From positions 1 through 26,734 of IMG/VR virus record IMGVR_UViG_3300046167_000217: DNA of 26,734 nucleotides. The stretch is one strand, 5' to 3'. Positions within the stretch are counted from its first letter, which is position 1. Every line of letters starts with the position of its first letter. This stretch comes from a virus. The notes beneath the pieces are model-generated. The model saw only the letters and a program-made list of their open reading frames with translations, did not search any database and had not been told where the DNA came from. This document shows positions 6,557 to 15,493 of this stretch, one piece after another. The position numbers and the translations under genes are program-made.

Positions 6557-8540
6557 TAGCTGTTATTTCCGCTCCATCAACAAACAAAAAAGGGCGCTGA
6601 CCTGTACCGTTTACTGAGCCACAAACAATGTGATGCCAATTACCATCTGTAACATTTCCTAGCGGTATTGATCCGTAACCACCTTCGTCCCGGCGAAGTA
6701 TAAAATGAAATTGATTATCACTCTCCCAAGAAATTGTAGTACCATAAGTACTAACATTCTCTTTGAAGTCTACCATTCTATTATTAGCAGAAAGAAAGCC
6801 TGTAGTGTGTAATCGGAACCAAAAAGATACAGACCATGTACCGTTGTTAGGTTGGTTGTAGGGAATTGTAAAATCATTTCCCGACCCCGCTGTCCAAGAA
6901 TGGGTGCCATATTTCTTTACAGTAGATGAAAAAGCCGAACTCCCAGATGCGTTATAACTCCCTCCAGCATCATGCAATGTGTTGTCTAGGGTATGCAAAG
7001 AGATGGCGCTAGAATCTGAGAAGACATCAACCGTGCTTAATGTTCCCGCTTGAACAGACCCAGTAAACCCAATTCCATCAGCATCACCCGCTGACTTCAG
7101 CCCACGCATAGACCAAGAGCCTGACGCAATAGTGCTAGTGTCAGTAAAGGCTGAACCACCTGTGGTGTCATACGCACCAGCGGTACTTGTTAGTGTGACA
7201 TCACCGCCGTTGCCGACTATGCGCTTGCCTACGTCTGTAGATGCAAATGAGCCACTGCCTAGAGCTAGGGATGCCGCACCCACACTATACTCATGGAAAA
7301 ATGGATTTGTTGAAGGGCGATAGACTAACAAAAGATTGCTAGATTCTATTAGATATATTTGCCGTACATAATTTGTAGTTTCAGCTTGAACAGAAAAAGA
7401 ACCAACTAATGATGATATACTAGTGATGTCATAAGCAGTGCTTAAATTATATTGCAAAATACTGCCAGCACCCTGATCTGGAATAAGTAACTTTGTTCCA
7501 TCAGAAGATATAAATGGTGAAGTATCTGATACGTTATTAGCTGAAGCAAGAGTAGCGTTGCTTGTAAGGGTTGCACTTGTTAAATCAAAAGCAGTGCTAA
7601 GATTATATTGGTGTATGGTATCGTTATCATATCTAATTATATAAATCCTAGTACCATCACCATTAAATGTAAAACCGCCTGGAGCATTTGATGTAGCGGG
7701 TGTTACACTTAGCGTTGTAGCCGCACTTCCACCAATAGTGCTTATATCCCAAGCTGTGCTTAGCGCATACTGACGTATCTCTCTAGTAGTAGAATAAGTA
7801 TACTGAGTAAAAACTTTTGTACCATCATTACTAAAGTGCAAAGACTTAGTATACTGACTCAAAGTTGCTACTTGGCTGTGTGTTGCTGTTGTAATATCAA
7901 AAGCCGTAGATAGGTTATACTCTCTTACAGAACCGTTACTTGTGCCTTCTAGAACATAAAGTTTTGTTCCATCGGGCTTAAAAAAGAAACCTCCATCTGA
8001 ACCAGTAGCTGCGTTTGGAACATCAAGACTTCTAGAAGTATAAGCACCTGATGCAATAGAAAACGTACTACTAGGCGTCAACGTAGTAGCATACGCAGTG
8101 TTATGCAGTTCATAGTTAGACGCAGAAGCATTTACATCCCAAGCACCCTTAGAAACAATACCCACTTGCGGCACTTCTTTAGTAGCAGACACTACAGGCG
8201 CTGGGCTGATAGCTTGGGCCAGAGTAATGCTTGCAGTCTCACCAGAAGTGAAAGACTTGGTAAGGCTACCAGATGTAACACTGATGTTGTCTAGCTGTGT
8301 CTGTAGAGCAGAGGTGACACCATCAAGGTAGCCAATCTCTGTGCTGCTTACGTTGGCTACTACGGCTTGCTTACCATCTAGCTGTGTTTGTACGGATGTA
8401 TTAATACCAGCCACGTTGTTGAGGTCAGCCGCCGTAGCAGTGAGATCACTGATTTCTGATACACTAATAGCCCCATCTGCAAGGATACCTGTACCTGCGC
8501 CAGTGCTGATGAAGTCTGCTAAGTCTCTTGCTTTGGTCAT
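6540..8540 (-). CDS. LamG/beta-propeller tail fibre, N-terminal segment
   Basis: The start MTKARDLADFISTGAGTGIL is the N-terminal motif I know from tail fibres of marine phages. It probably attaches the fibre to the tail. The ATG at 8540 overlaps the previous stop as TAATG, with GGGAG upstream. Residues 40-100 are heptad-like (SVQTQLDGKQ, ALQTQLDN). Residues 170-400 hold four clear repeats of FxPDGTKLYVL..VREYNLSTAFDITTAT plus one degenerate copy. From about 560 there is a LamG (concanavalin-like) domain (GTWSVSFWFRLHT, DGNWHHIVC, RPFLFVDGAEIT) that is cut by a frameshift near 6551-6560 and ends in a false stop at 6540. The corrected fibre would be about 1,190 residues, running to 4976. It is a likely receptor-binding protein. 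Confidence 0.78.
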   Translation of the reverse strand: MTKARDLADFISTGAGTGILADGAISVSEISDLTATAADLNNVAGINTSVQTQLDGKQAVVANVSSTEIGYLDGVTSALQTQLDNISVTSGSLTKSFTSGETASITLAQAISPAPVVSATKEVPQVGIVSKGAWDVNASASNYELHNTAYATTLTPSSTFSIASGAYTSRSLDVPNAATGSDGGFFFKPDGTKLYVLEGTSNGSVREYNLSTAFDITTATHSQVATLSQYTKSLHFSNDGTKVFTQYTYSTTREIRQYALSTAWDISTIGGSAATTLSVTPATSNAPGGFTFNGDGTRIYIIRYDNDTIHQYNLSTAFDLTSATLTSNATLASANNVSDTSPFISSDGTKLLIPDQGAGSILQYNLSTAYDITSISSLVGSFSVQAETTNYVRQIYLIESSNLLLVYRPSTNPFFHEYSVGAASLALGSGSFASTDVGKRIVGNGGDVTLTSTAGAYDTTGGSAFTDTSTIASGSWSMRGLKSAGDADGIGFTGSVQAGTLSTVDVFSDSSAISLHTLDNTLHDAGGSYNASGSSAFSSTVKKYGTHSWTAGSGNDFTIPYNQPNNGTWSVSFWFRLHTTGFLSANNRMVDFKENVSTYGTTISWESDNQFHFILRRDEGGYGSIPLGNVTDGNWHHIVCGSVNGTGQRPFLFVDGAEITARTNRN
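7420..8040 (-). repeat. Coding repeats of the fibre propeller, upstream array
   Basis: Repeats of about 150-165 nt encode successive REYNLSTAFDITTAT-type units. They match the downstream array (5330-6110) in protein motif, suggesting duplication of a whole propeller on either side of the LamG domain. Confidence 0.55.
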
Positions 8541-10105
8541 TACGATATACTCCCTTGGGTAATAAGCAACTTCGTAGCTGACAACGCTTTACCTACTTCA
8601 CGCCCATCTATTACATTTGAAGATATAGTGGCATTATCTTGGAGGTAATGCTTTTTACCTGCACTTAAGTTTGATTGATTTTCACTTATGCCACTTAAAA
8701 CGGTTATTGTTCCTGTGGCCGAATTAGATATGGCTGATTCTGAGATACCAACCCAATTATTAAAGTTTGTAATTCCAACAGGATTACAAACAGTAGCATT
8801 TCCACGGTTACTATTAGCATTATTTATAGACAGAACGACAAGTCTATCTGAGTTAGTATCAATGACAGGTTCATTATACATATGATTTCCGGAGTCTGGA
8901 AGAAACGTGACTTCACCTACAAAATCTATAGATGTACCACTTACTTTACCCGCATTAACAGTTCCTTTGTCGCCCTCTCCGTCATCTCTAAAAGTTACAA
9001 ACGTAGCATCCGCATTGCTATCATAAATAGCCCTGATTTGTGTGGTATTACTTTGATTGAAAATAGATGTTGCACCAAAAGTTATAGACGTACCGCTGAC
9101 GGTTATGAGTTTAGCTTTGCCTTTATTAGTATCTCGTCCATCTCTAAACGCTACAACTATTTTATTAGCAGTAGAATCAAAGGTGACACCCATCTCTTGA
9201 TCTGGTTCTTCTGCATTAGTACCCGTCAAACAAAAAGTTGCTGGTGTTCCAAAGGTAAAACCACTTCCACCGTTAGTTCCTACGACTGCCATGCCTCTTC
9301 CATTAGCCGATGAAATGCCCCCATCAGTTTTAAAGAAAACTGCTTTATTGGAATTTGTATCGTAAACAACTCTGTTGTTTGCTGACTCAGTGTTGCCAAA
9401 AGGCAGAAAGGATTGACCATTTACCACACTAATAGATGTTCCGCTAACCGAGGCTGCAAGGCAACGCATGTAATTGGCGCTATTTGAAAATGTTACAATG
9501 ATAGTGTTAGTGTCAGGATCAAAAGCTGTATCTACATACCGTGCGGTATAAGCAAACAATGTAACGGTACTACCAAAACTTATGGACGTTCCACTGACTG
9601 TACCAACAGATGCTTTAAGGTGATCTGATCCTGCATCATCTTGAAAACAAATAACTACTTTATTGGAATTGGTATCAAACACTGCACTTATATAGTAACC
9701 TCTTTTATTAGTATTAGAATCATTAAAATTTACGGCTGTTCCAAAAGTTATAGAAGATCCACTAACACTTCCAACAACCGCCCAGCCTTCGCCGTTACCT
9801 GACCTATAAGCCACTACTACTTTATTAGAATTGCTGTCAAAAGTGCCAGTTATCCAATTAATGTCTTGCTCAACCTGTGTTGTGTTTCCAATCGCCTGAG
9901 TTGTTGTACTTACAGTTCCATCTGAATTTAAAGACACAAGAGCGCCATTAGCAATAGTACCAGAAGCTACTGCATCAAAGCTACCACCGCCGCCACCAAC
10001 ACCCGCCGTACCCAGCGCAGCTACAGTGGTTGCATCCACAGACGCAATATTAGTAAGCGCCCTGCTATCGTTTATGACGGTTGTGCCGCCTACTTTAATC
10101 GCCAT
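8540..10105 (-). CDS. Tail fibre with seven propeller-like repeats
   Basis: This protein of 521 residues starts MAIKVGGTTVINDSRALTNI, an N-terminus common in marine phage fibre proteins, with AAGGA seven bases before the ATG. After a glycine run (GVGGGGGSF, about residues 36-44) there are seven repeats of about 50 residues of the form FDSNSNKVVVAYRDxGN..G.A.VGTVSGTSISFG. This fits a seven-bladed propeller or similar beta repeat, probably carbohydrate-binding. The C-terminal 60 residues (LSAGKKHYLQDNATISSNV, KALSATKLLITQGSIS) resemble the end modules of other fibres. It is tightly packed between two other fibre genes, with 14 nt upstream and a TAATG overlap downstream. No enzymatic motif is seen. 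Confidence 0.75.
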   Translation of the reverse strand: MAIKVGGTTVINDSRALTNIASVDATTVAALGTAGVGGGGGSFDAVASGTIANGALVSLNSDGTVSTTTQAIGNTTQVEQDINWITGTFDSNSNKVVVAYRSGNGEGWAVVGSVSGSSITFGTAVNFNDSNTNKRGYYISAVFDTNSNKVVICFQDDAGSDHLKASVGTVSGTSISFGSTVTLFAYTARYVDTAFDPDTNTIIVTFSNSANYMRCLAASVSGTSISVVNGQSFLPFGNTESANNRVVYDTNSNKAVFFKTDGGISSANGRGMAVVGTNGGSGFTFGTPATFCLTGTNAEEPDQEMGVTFDSTANKIVVAFRDGRDTNKGKAKLITVSGTSITFGATSIFNQSNTTQIRAIYDSNADATFVTFRDDGEGDKGTVNAGKVSGTSIDFVGEVTFLPDSGNHMYNEPVIDTNSDRLVVLSINNANSNRGNATVCNPVGITNFNNWVGISESAISNSATGTITVLSGISENQSNLSAGKKHYLQDNATISSNVIDGREVGKALSATKLLITQGSIS

Positions 10106-10119
10106 CTTCGTATCCTTTA

Positions 10120-12879
10120 CTAGGTGATTGTTGCGTTAGAATTCACGTTGCCTACAACATCGAGGTTGCCAGATGCGTCCAGTTTCATTTTGTTTGAACC
10201 GCCTGTAGCGAAGTACAAAGAGCCGCCTGACTCTACGATTGTCCAGTTAGCCCAACCAACAGAGCCGCCGCCTGTCATCTGTAGGTTACCCGTGGTATGA
10301 ATCCGCACGGCCTCTGTATCAGACCCACTGCTCTCTCTGATTATCGCAAGATTACCACCAGTAGGGCCACTAGCGTGTAGCTTCCAACCATCCCCACCAT
10401 CAGGTACGTTATTTTGTGTTAGCTTGATCTGAGGTATATCTGTAGCTGGTTGAATTTCTAAGGTGGCATCGTTCATTGCAGTAACACCGATACCAACCCT
10501 GCCATTGCTGTCGATACGCATACGTTCTGTAGTTGATACATCAAAAGTAATACGGGGGGATGTGCCTGCACTACCTTCGTCCGCTGCAATATTTACAATA
10601 CCAGAACCATCTGTAGCTATCTGTGCATACGCATTCGTGTCTGTATCTTTTAGTTTTATTAAAGCAGTAGATGCTGCTACAGTCAGACCCTCGCTAGTGA
10701 TAGTCCCATTGACGTTCAGATCACCCGTCATAGTATCGCCAGCTACCTCAACGTAACGAGCATCTGCTTGTGTCTTAGTGTATGTATCAGCAACTACGAA
10801 TGTACCAAAGCCTACAATGTCTACCGTATCGCCTACCGCTGCACCTGATGATAAGACAATAGATGTACCGCTTGTAGCAGTGAAGTCTGTACCATTGATA
10901 AGCTTCACGCCGTTGAGGTAAGCATCGACATAGCCGGGGTCATACGTTGCAGCAAAGGCAGTCTGACCAGCGGTAGCAGTGTAAGTGTTACGGTTACTTG
11001 TACCATTCACAGAGCTTCCAGCGGCTTGCCAACCAGAGCCACCATAAACGTACATGATGTCAGTGGTAGTATTGAAATACAAAGCACCAGCTATAAGTGC
11101 ATCACCATCGTTGTCTGTAGCGGGGGCGGAAGACTTAGCGCCCAAGTAACGATCATCGAAGCTATCGTATGATGCGGCGGCAGATGTAGCTGAACTAGCA
11201 GCGGAAGTAGCAGAGTTACCTGCATTGGTTTCACTAGTGGCAGCGGCGGTAGCTGAAGCAGCGGCTGCATTGGCATTGGTTTGTGCAGAACTAAGACTGC
11301 CAGTAATCGTATCGACGTAGGTTTTTGTCACAGCATCATTTGCAGAGCTTGGTGCGCCCAGACCAGTAATCTTCTGGTTACCCATAGCGATAGCACCAGA
11401 CATCGTACCACCAGCCTTACCTAAGTAAGTAGTGTCAGAGAATGCTTTTGTGACTGCATCTTGATTGGCAGTCGGGTCACCTAGACCTGTAATCTTGCTA
11501 GTACCCATAGCAATAGCACCTGTCATAGTGCCGCCAGCCAGAGGTAACTTAGTAGCAATGCTGGTTGTTATTGTATTGGCGAAATCTGAATCATCCCCCA
11601 GCGCAGCCGCTAACTCATTCAACGTATCTAATGTACCGGGGGCGCTATCTACTAAATTAGACACCGCCGTATCAACGTCTACTTTTCGGGCTGCGTCATT
11701 TGCATTTACAGGTGCTGAAAGGTTTGTGATGGTAGCAGTCGTACCAGCATTCATATTCAGAGTGCCGTTGATAGTCACATCTGTGAATGAGGAAGTGCCA
11801 GAAGAGGCTGTTACATTACCCGCTAAGTTGCCTGTTACATTACCTGCTACGTTACCAGTGACATTACCTGCTACAGTGCCTGTAAGCGGCCCTACAAGGC
11901 TTGTACCTGTAATTGTAGTACCTGTTACGGCTGCGGGAGTTGTTGCGCCAACAATTGTACCGTCAATGTTACCACCATTAATATCTACCGTAGCAAGAGT
12001 GGCCTGACCAGACGTACTCACAGTGGTAAAGCTACCCGCCGCCGCAGTCGATGCGCCAATTACTGTAGCATCAATATTGCCGCCGTTTACGTCTACAGTC
12101 GCAAGCGTAGCAAGCCCAGTAGATGTGATCGTAGTACCTGTAATAGACGCAGGGGTAGAAGCTCCAATAGTAGTGCCATCAATAGCACCGCCGTTAATAT
12201 CTACTGTGGTTAGTGTTGTCGTTCCTGTAGCAGAAAGAGTAGTGAAGCTACCTGCAACAGCGGTGGTATTACCAATTACAGTATTATCTATTACCCCAGA
12301 ATTAAGATCTACGGATGTAATAGTCGTAGTTCCAGTAGCAGCTAAATTAGCGAACCCTGCATCGCCCGTTACGTTAAGTGTACCGCCAACAGCCACGTTT
12401 GTAGCCGCCGCAATTCCCCCACTGAGAAACAAGTCCTGAAAACGAGTAGAAGTATTACCCAGATCGATAGTGTCATTAGCAACAGGTAGTATTGCATTAC
12501 CGTTAGATACTTTTACTAACTCTTCCCATACCGCTGCGTTAGCAGAGTTAACGATACAGATATAGGTGCGGCCTGTTGTAGTATTCTGCCACATGGAGCC
12601 TACTACATAGCCCTGAGAGCTATCGTTGGTGGCTATAGGTGCGGCTGTGGCGTCCATTTTATTTAGACCGCCTACACCGCCATTTACGGCTGGCAAATAC
12701 CCAGAAACGGATGTCGCCAAAGGTATCTTAGGAGCATCACCTGTAGCGCCAGTATGTCCATGACCAGTTGTGCCGTGAAATGCGTCAGCTACCTGATTAA
12801 ACTCAGAATTAAGGGGAGGTGCAGTAATAGGCGACCCATTAATTATAGTGCCTGTGGACTGCCGTGTATAACCTGCCAT
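10120..12879 (-). CDS. Large tail fibre with beta-repeat shaft
   Basis: This is the largest intact gene at 919 residues. The N-terminus (MAGYTRQSTGTIINGSPI, FNQVADAFHGTTGHGHTG) is typical of marine phage fibres that attach to the tail. Residues 130-350 form repeats of about 40-45 residues (TLATVDINGGNIDGTxIG followed by TPAAVTGTTIT), then a short GNVTGNVAGNV tract. Between about 420 and 530 are two copies of AGGTMxGAIAMGxxKITGLG, each followed by AVTK. An Ala/Thr-rich helical region (TNANAAAASATAAATSE) follows. The C-terminal part includes TERMRIDSNGRVGIG, which in other fibres often precedes a chaperone domain, but none is present here. It ends NVNSNATIT. Function: receptor binding or tail spike. 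Confidence 0.8.
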   Translation of the reverse strand: MAGYTRQSTGTIINGSPITAPPLNSEFNQVADAFHGTTGHGHTGATGDAPKIPLATSVSGYLPAVNGGVGGLNKMDATAAPIATNDSSQGYVVGSMWQNTTTGRTYICIVNSANAAVWEELVKVSNGNAILPVANDTIDLGNTSTRFQDLFLSGGIAAATNVAVGGTLNVTGDAGFANLAATGTTTITSVDLNSGVIDNTVIGNTTAVAGSFTTLSATGTTTLTTVDINGGAIDGTTIGASTPASITGTTITSTGLATLATVDVNGGNIDATVIGASTAAAGSFTTVSTSGQATLATVDINGGNIDGTIVGATTPAAVTGTTITGTSLVGPLTGTVAGNVTGNVAGNVTGNLAGNVTASSGTSSFTDVTINGTLNMNAGTTATITNLSAPVNANDAARKVDVDTAVSNLVDSAPGTLDTLNELAAALGDDSDFANTITTSIATKLPLAGGTMTGAIAMGTSKITGLGDPTANQDAVTKAFSDTTYLGKAGGTMSGAIAMGNQKITGLGAPSSANDAVTKTYVDTITGSLSSAQTNANAAAASATAAATSETNAGNSATSAASSATSAAASYDSFDDRYLGAKSSAPATDNDGDALIAGALYFNTTTDIMYVYGGSGWQAAGSSVNGTSNRNTYTATAGQTAFAATYDPGYVDAYLNGVKLINGTDFTATSGTSIVLSSGAAVGDTVDIVGFGTFVVADTYTKTQADARYVEVAGDTMTGDLNVNGTITSEGLTVAASTALIKLKDTDTNAYAQIATDGSGIVNIAADEGSAGTSPRITFDVSTTERMRIDSNGRVGIGVTAMNDATLEIQPATDIPQIKLTQNNVPDGGDGWKLHASGPTGGNLAIIRESSGSDTEAVRIHTTGNLQMTGGGSVGWANWTIVESGGSLYFATGGSNKMKLDASGNLDVVGNVNSNATIT
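11810..11890 (-). repeat. Short tandem repeats encoding GNVTGNVAGNV
   Basis: Six imperfect units of about 12 nt (plus-strand variants of ATTACCTGCTAC) encode GNVTGNVAGNVTGNLAGNV inside the large fibre. Slippage here would change shaft length in steps of four residues without breaking the frame. Confidence 0.6.
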
Positions 12880-12882
12880 AGT

Positions 12883-14547
12883 CTATCTTCTCCCTGCCGC
12901 AGTAAATTCAAAGACCATACCTTGGATGCTAAATGACTCTGTCTGACCTACCGTCACAAAAGTCGCCTGTGCAGAAAATCCTGATCCCTGAATGTCACTG
13001 GTCATAATTGGTTTAGATGAGCCGCCATACAGTACGTTTGTGGCAGCATAATTAATGTTCCTACCATCGTATTGGGTAGGCGCTCCTGAAGATGTCTGTG
13101 AGTATGTGGATGGCGTTGAAACAGCCCCATCACCCCAATCGTAGGTCATGGAAAGTAACATTTCTAACGGGCCTTCTGCCCGAATGAATGTATTTATCTT
13201 TCGCATTATTTTGCGTTGTTCTGTCTCGCCAAAATCTAAATAAGGTGTAGCGTAAATACTTACGATATCTTCACCATTAAAGCTTATGCCGTCTTCTTGC
13301 TTGTATACTTTGCCGTCATAATCACCGTGCAATACGAACTCTGCGGTTCCAATGTATCCGCTAGTACAGCACGAAGCTCGAATACCTAAAAGTTCCCCAA
13401 ACTCCCAGCCAATCGAACCAGAGCTATTAGTTAAGCCGCCAATAATACCAAGACTATCGGCTGCTTCTGTAGTGTTATCACCGATAAAATACCTGACTTG
13501 AGACTTCGACCTAATGACAACGCCATTCAGTGCGGTCATGTCTTCGTTCTTAATAATATCGACTAGGGTGGCCTGTATTGGTTTACTTAATGTTTCAAGC
13601 TCCACATCGCCTATTCGAGAAGTTGAGGCGCAAGGTCTGAAGCCATCAGGTGCGAGGAACATTAGATCCCCGCCAATTTCCAATACGCTGTCCCTTGCCA
13701 CGCAGCCTACGTTTGCGGTGACCTGTGCTAGAGTAAAGTTACCAGAGCCATCTACCCCAATCTTTTTGATTGAGTTGCCGCCGAAGACGAATAAGTCATC
13801 CCGAAACGGTTTAATCTGTACTACATCAAAGCCAGAAGCCAGTTGTCCCGCACCCGCTGACGTAGTCCAAGTATACGGATCATTAGGTGCGCTATGTGCT
13901 ACTGCCGCTGCGGTAGCTTCATGGCCTGACAAGAACACATGGTTCTCAAAGACATCTACCAAAGCAGGGGCATTCAGCGCCTGTGGGCCACCCGCAGTAT
14001 TGTTTGCCGCATCGTATCCACCAGCGTGGGACGACTTAATCTCTTTCCAGTTGGCTCCGTTAAATACTATGGCGGGATTTACGCCGTCTACGAAGACGAT
14101 GTGGTTACCTGTGCCAAAGTTAAAAGTAGCGTGGCGCAGCTTATCTACAGTCAGACCGTTCAGGGTCATCGGGCGAGATACTGCGTGATCTAGTGTGTAC
14201 TTCCGCCAGCCAATTGATGCGGTGTAAAAGTAGAAGCTGTAAGTATTAGCTCCTGCATCCTGACGGGCGGCGATGATCTTAGTGGTATTCGTTACGTCTT
14301 CTTTAAAGATAGCCAGACCTAAGACCTTGCCCTGTCCTGTGGTCTGTCCATCAACCGTCACTTCGCCGTAGTCACTATCGAATTGTGAGTATCCTTCAAT
14401 ACGACGATAGCCCCCAAAGAGGCCAGGTTCGTAGTTAACAAGTCGTGTAGCTGATCCTGGTCTATTGTCCGAAAGATCTAGATGATTTTCGTTACTATTC
14501 AGACCACCACTACAAACTAGTTTGAAGGATTGGATTTGATCAGGCAT
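12883..14547 (-). CDS. Tail nozzle / tail tubular protein B-like
   Basis: This protein of 554 residues is beta-rich, with an N-terminus (SGGLNSNENHLDLSDNRPGSATRLVNYEP) typical of podoviral nozzle proteins (T7 gp12 or P22 gp10 type), which have a propeller. Motifs seen are GGYRRIEGYSQF, GTGNHIVFVDGVNP, PFRDDLFVFGGNSIKKIG, and LMFLAPDGFRPCAS. The gene follows directly on the adaptor gene (stop TAG adjacent to ATG), the order found in podoviruses. It would cap the portal-adaptor channel and hold the fibres. Whether T7 or P22 type is nearer cannot be decided by eye. No frameshift is visible. Confidence 0.7.
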   Translation of the reverse strand: MPDQIQSFKLVCSGGLNSNENHLDLSDNRPGSATRLVNYEPGLFGGYRRIEGYSQFDSDYGEVTVDGQTTGQGKVLGLAIFKEDVTNTTKIIAARQDAGANTYSFYFYTASIGWRKYTLDHAVSRPMTLNGLTVDKLRHATFNFGTGNHIVFVDGVNPAIVFNGANWKEIKSSHAGGYDAANNTAGGPQALNAPALVDVFENHVFLSGHEATAAAVAHSAPNDPYTWTTSAGAGQLASGFDVVQIKPFRDDLFVFGGNSIKKIGVDGSGNFTLAQVTANVGCVARDSVLEIGGDLMFLAPDGFRPCASTSRIGDVELETLSKPIQATLVDIIKNEDMTALNGVVIRSKSQVRYFIGDNTTEAADSLGIIGGLTNSSGSIGWEFGELLGIRASCCTSGYIGTAEFVLHGDYDGKVYKQEDGISFNGEDIVSIYATPYLDFGETEQRKIMRKINTFIRAEGPLEMLLSMTYDWGDGAVSTPSTYSQTSSGAPTQYDGRNINYAATNVLYGGSSKPIMTSDIQGSGFSAQATFVTVGQTESFSIQGMVFEFTAAGRR

Positions 14548-15237
14548 CTAGAATTTAATCCTAGTGTCTCTGATTGAGACATTGTTATTTATAAATAGTG
14601 TTTGCAGATCCTTAACGCCCTTCTCAAAGGCTATAAAAGCGACCTGGGCGGATTCCACGTTGTCTTTAAACATATATAAATGGTACAGCGCCCCATCGAT
14701 CAGGACGGTATCATAGCTTTCTGGAATACGGGTGACATCTGTTGCATTCGTGATGTCCGTGTAGTTCATAAAGTATCGAAACTTTATAGTGTATGCCTTG
14801 TTTGGGGAAGGACTCACGCCATATCCATTGCCGTGGCTTGGGAATACAAACTCTGGGATATCCCTACCTTCTGAACCAGCGGTATAGTCGGCGTCACGGT
14901 ATGTAGAGTACCATTCATCCTGCTCTATAAATTTAAGAGTTTTAAAACCTGCACCTAGATTATCGTCTGCTTGGATTTGAAAACTATTCCAATCCGCTAT
15001 TTTAAAATACTGAGGCCAAGTATATTCTGTTTGCCCTACAACTAAAGTATCCGTTTCTTCCGCAGCATTAAAAGGCCAACCAAACTCTGCCTGATTGATC
15101 TTAGCTACCGCTGCTTTAACGGCGTCTTTAACAAGTGCCTGAACGCCACGGACTGACCTAAAGTCAGCTTCCGCAATCTCCACCTCATTTAAGCGGCGAA
15201 GGGTTTGGTTACAAAGATCGATATAAGTAGTGGGCAT
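14548..15237 (-). CDS. Head-tail adaptor / tail tubular protein A-like
   Basis: This protein of 229 residues begins MPTTYIDLCNQTLRRLNEVEI. Helical N-terminal sequence, then WPFNAAEETDTLVVGQTEYTWP and beta strands, then the helix SYDTVLIDGALYHLYMF near the C-terminus, match podoviral adaptor proteins (T7 gp11-like). The context fits: capsid gene upstream, nozzle downstream. AAGG lies seven bases before the ATG. It would connect the portal to the nozzle. Family assignment is from pattern memory and order, not from a search. Confidence 0.65.
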   Translation of the reverse strand: MPTTYIDLCNQTLRRLNEVEIAEADFRSVRGVQALVKDAVKAAVAKINQAEFGWPFNAAEETDTLVVGQTEYTWPQYFKIADWNSFQIQADDNLGAGFKTLKFIEQDEWYSTYRDADYTAGSEGRDIPEFVFPSHGNGYGVSPSPNKAYTIKFRYFMNYTDITNATDVTRIPESYDTVLIDGALYHLYMFKDNVESAQVAFIAFEKGVKDLQTLFINNNVSIRDTRIKF

Positions 15238-15260
15238 AAGTTAACCTTAATAAAGTGAGA

Positions 15261-15279
15261 GGCAGGTACTTGACCTGCC
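15261..15279 (-). terminator. Hairpin after the major capsid gene
   Basis: GGCAGGT (15261-15267) and ACCTGCC (15273-15279) form a perfect seven-base stem with a five-base loop, 14 nt after the capsid stop. On the minus strand it is followed by TCTCACTTTATT, a T-rich but not pure T tail. It likely acts as a partial terminator that lets capsid mRNA exceed the downstream tail mRNA, or as a 3' stabiliser. Confidence 0.6.
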
Positions 15280-15292
15280 CCCCTAAGTAAGT

Positions 15293-15493
15293 TTATGCTA
15301 GGTTATAGTTAGCAGTGAACAACGCCTCTGGGCGAAGAACTTTTCTGCCATATAGTTGCATACCCCGAACAATATCACTAAATGTAGTAGGAGAACGGAA
15401 TGTCTCCACTTTAGCGATCTGGTCGGCTACTGCTACCGCACTATCGTGACCTGCAACCATCACAGAGAAGTTAGTCTCTGATCCCTGTTGAAA
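15293..15493 (-). CDS. Major capsid protein, C-terminal segment (out of frame)
   Basis: The frame encodes FQQGSETNFSVMVAGHDSAV followed by TFRSPTTFSDIVRGMQLYGRKVLRPEALF and ends NYNLA. This is the usual end of HK97-fold capsid proteins of marine podoviruses (a patterned F..IVRG...YG.KVLRPEAL tail). It follows the N-terminal part at 15471-16340 when one C is removed from the CCC run at 15494-15496: GNLGTA then joins FQQGSETN. Alone it has no start. A terminator hairpin follows 14 nt downstream. Length of the corrected protein would be about 348 residues. Confidence 0.78.
   Translation of the reverse strand, partial: FQQGSETNFSVMVAGHDSAVAVADQIAKVETFRSPTTFSDIVRGMQLYGRKVLRPEALFTANYNLA

Noticed and set aside
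5330-8040. Regularly spaced repeats resembling a CRISPR array
   Set aside because: Repeats are 150-175 nt apart, diverged, and encode propeller units inside fibre genes.
11465-12439. Long plus-strand open frames opposite the large fibre gene
   Set aside because: Low-complexity Val/Pro/Ala translations with no family resemblance; they mirror the repeats of the minus-strand fibre gene.
13514-14188. Plus-strand open frame of 224 codons opposite the nozzle gene
   Set aside because: The minus-strand nozzle frame is complete and conserved; the opposite frame has no ribosome site or recognisable domain.
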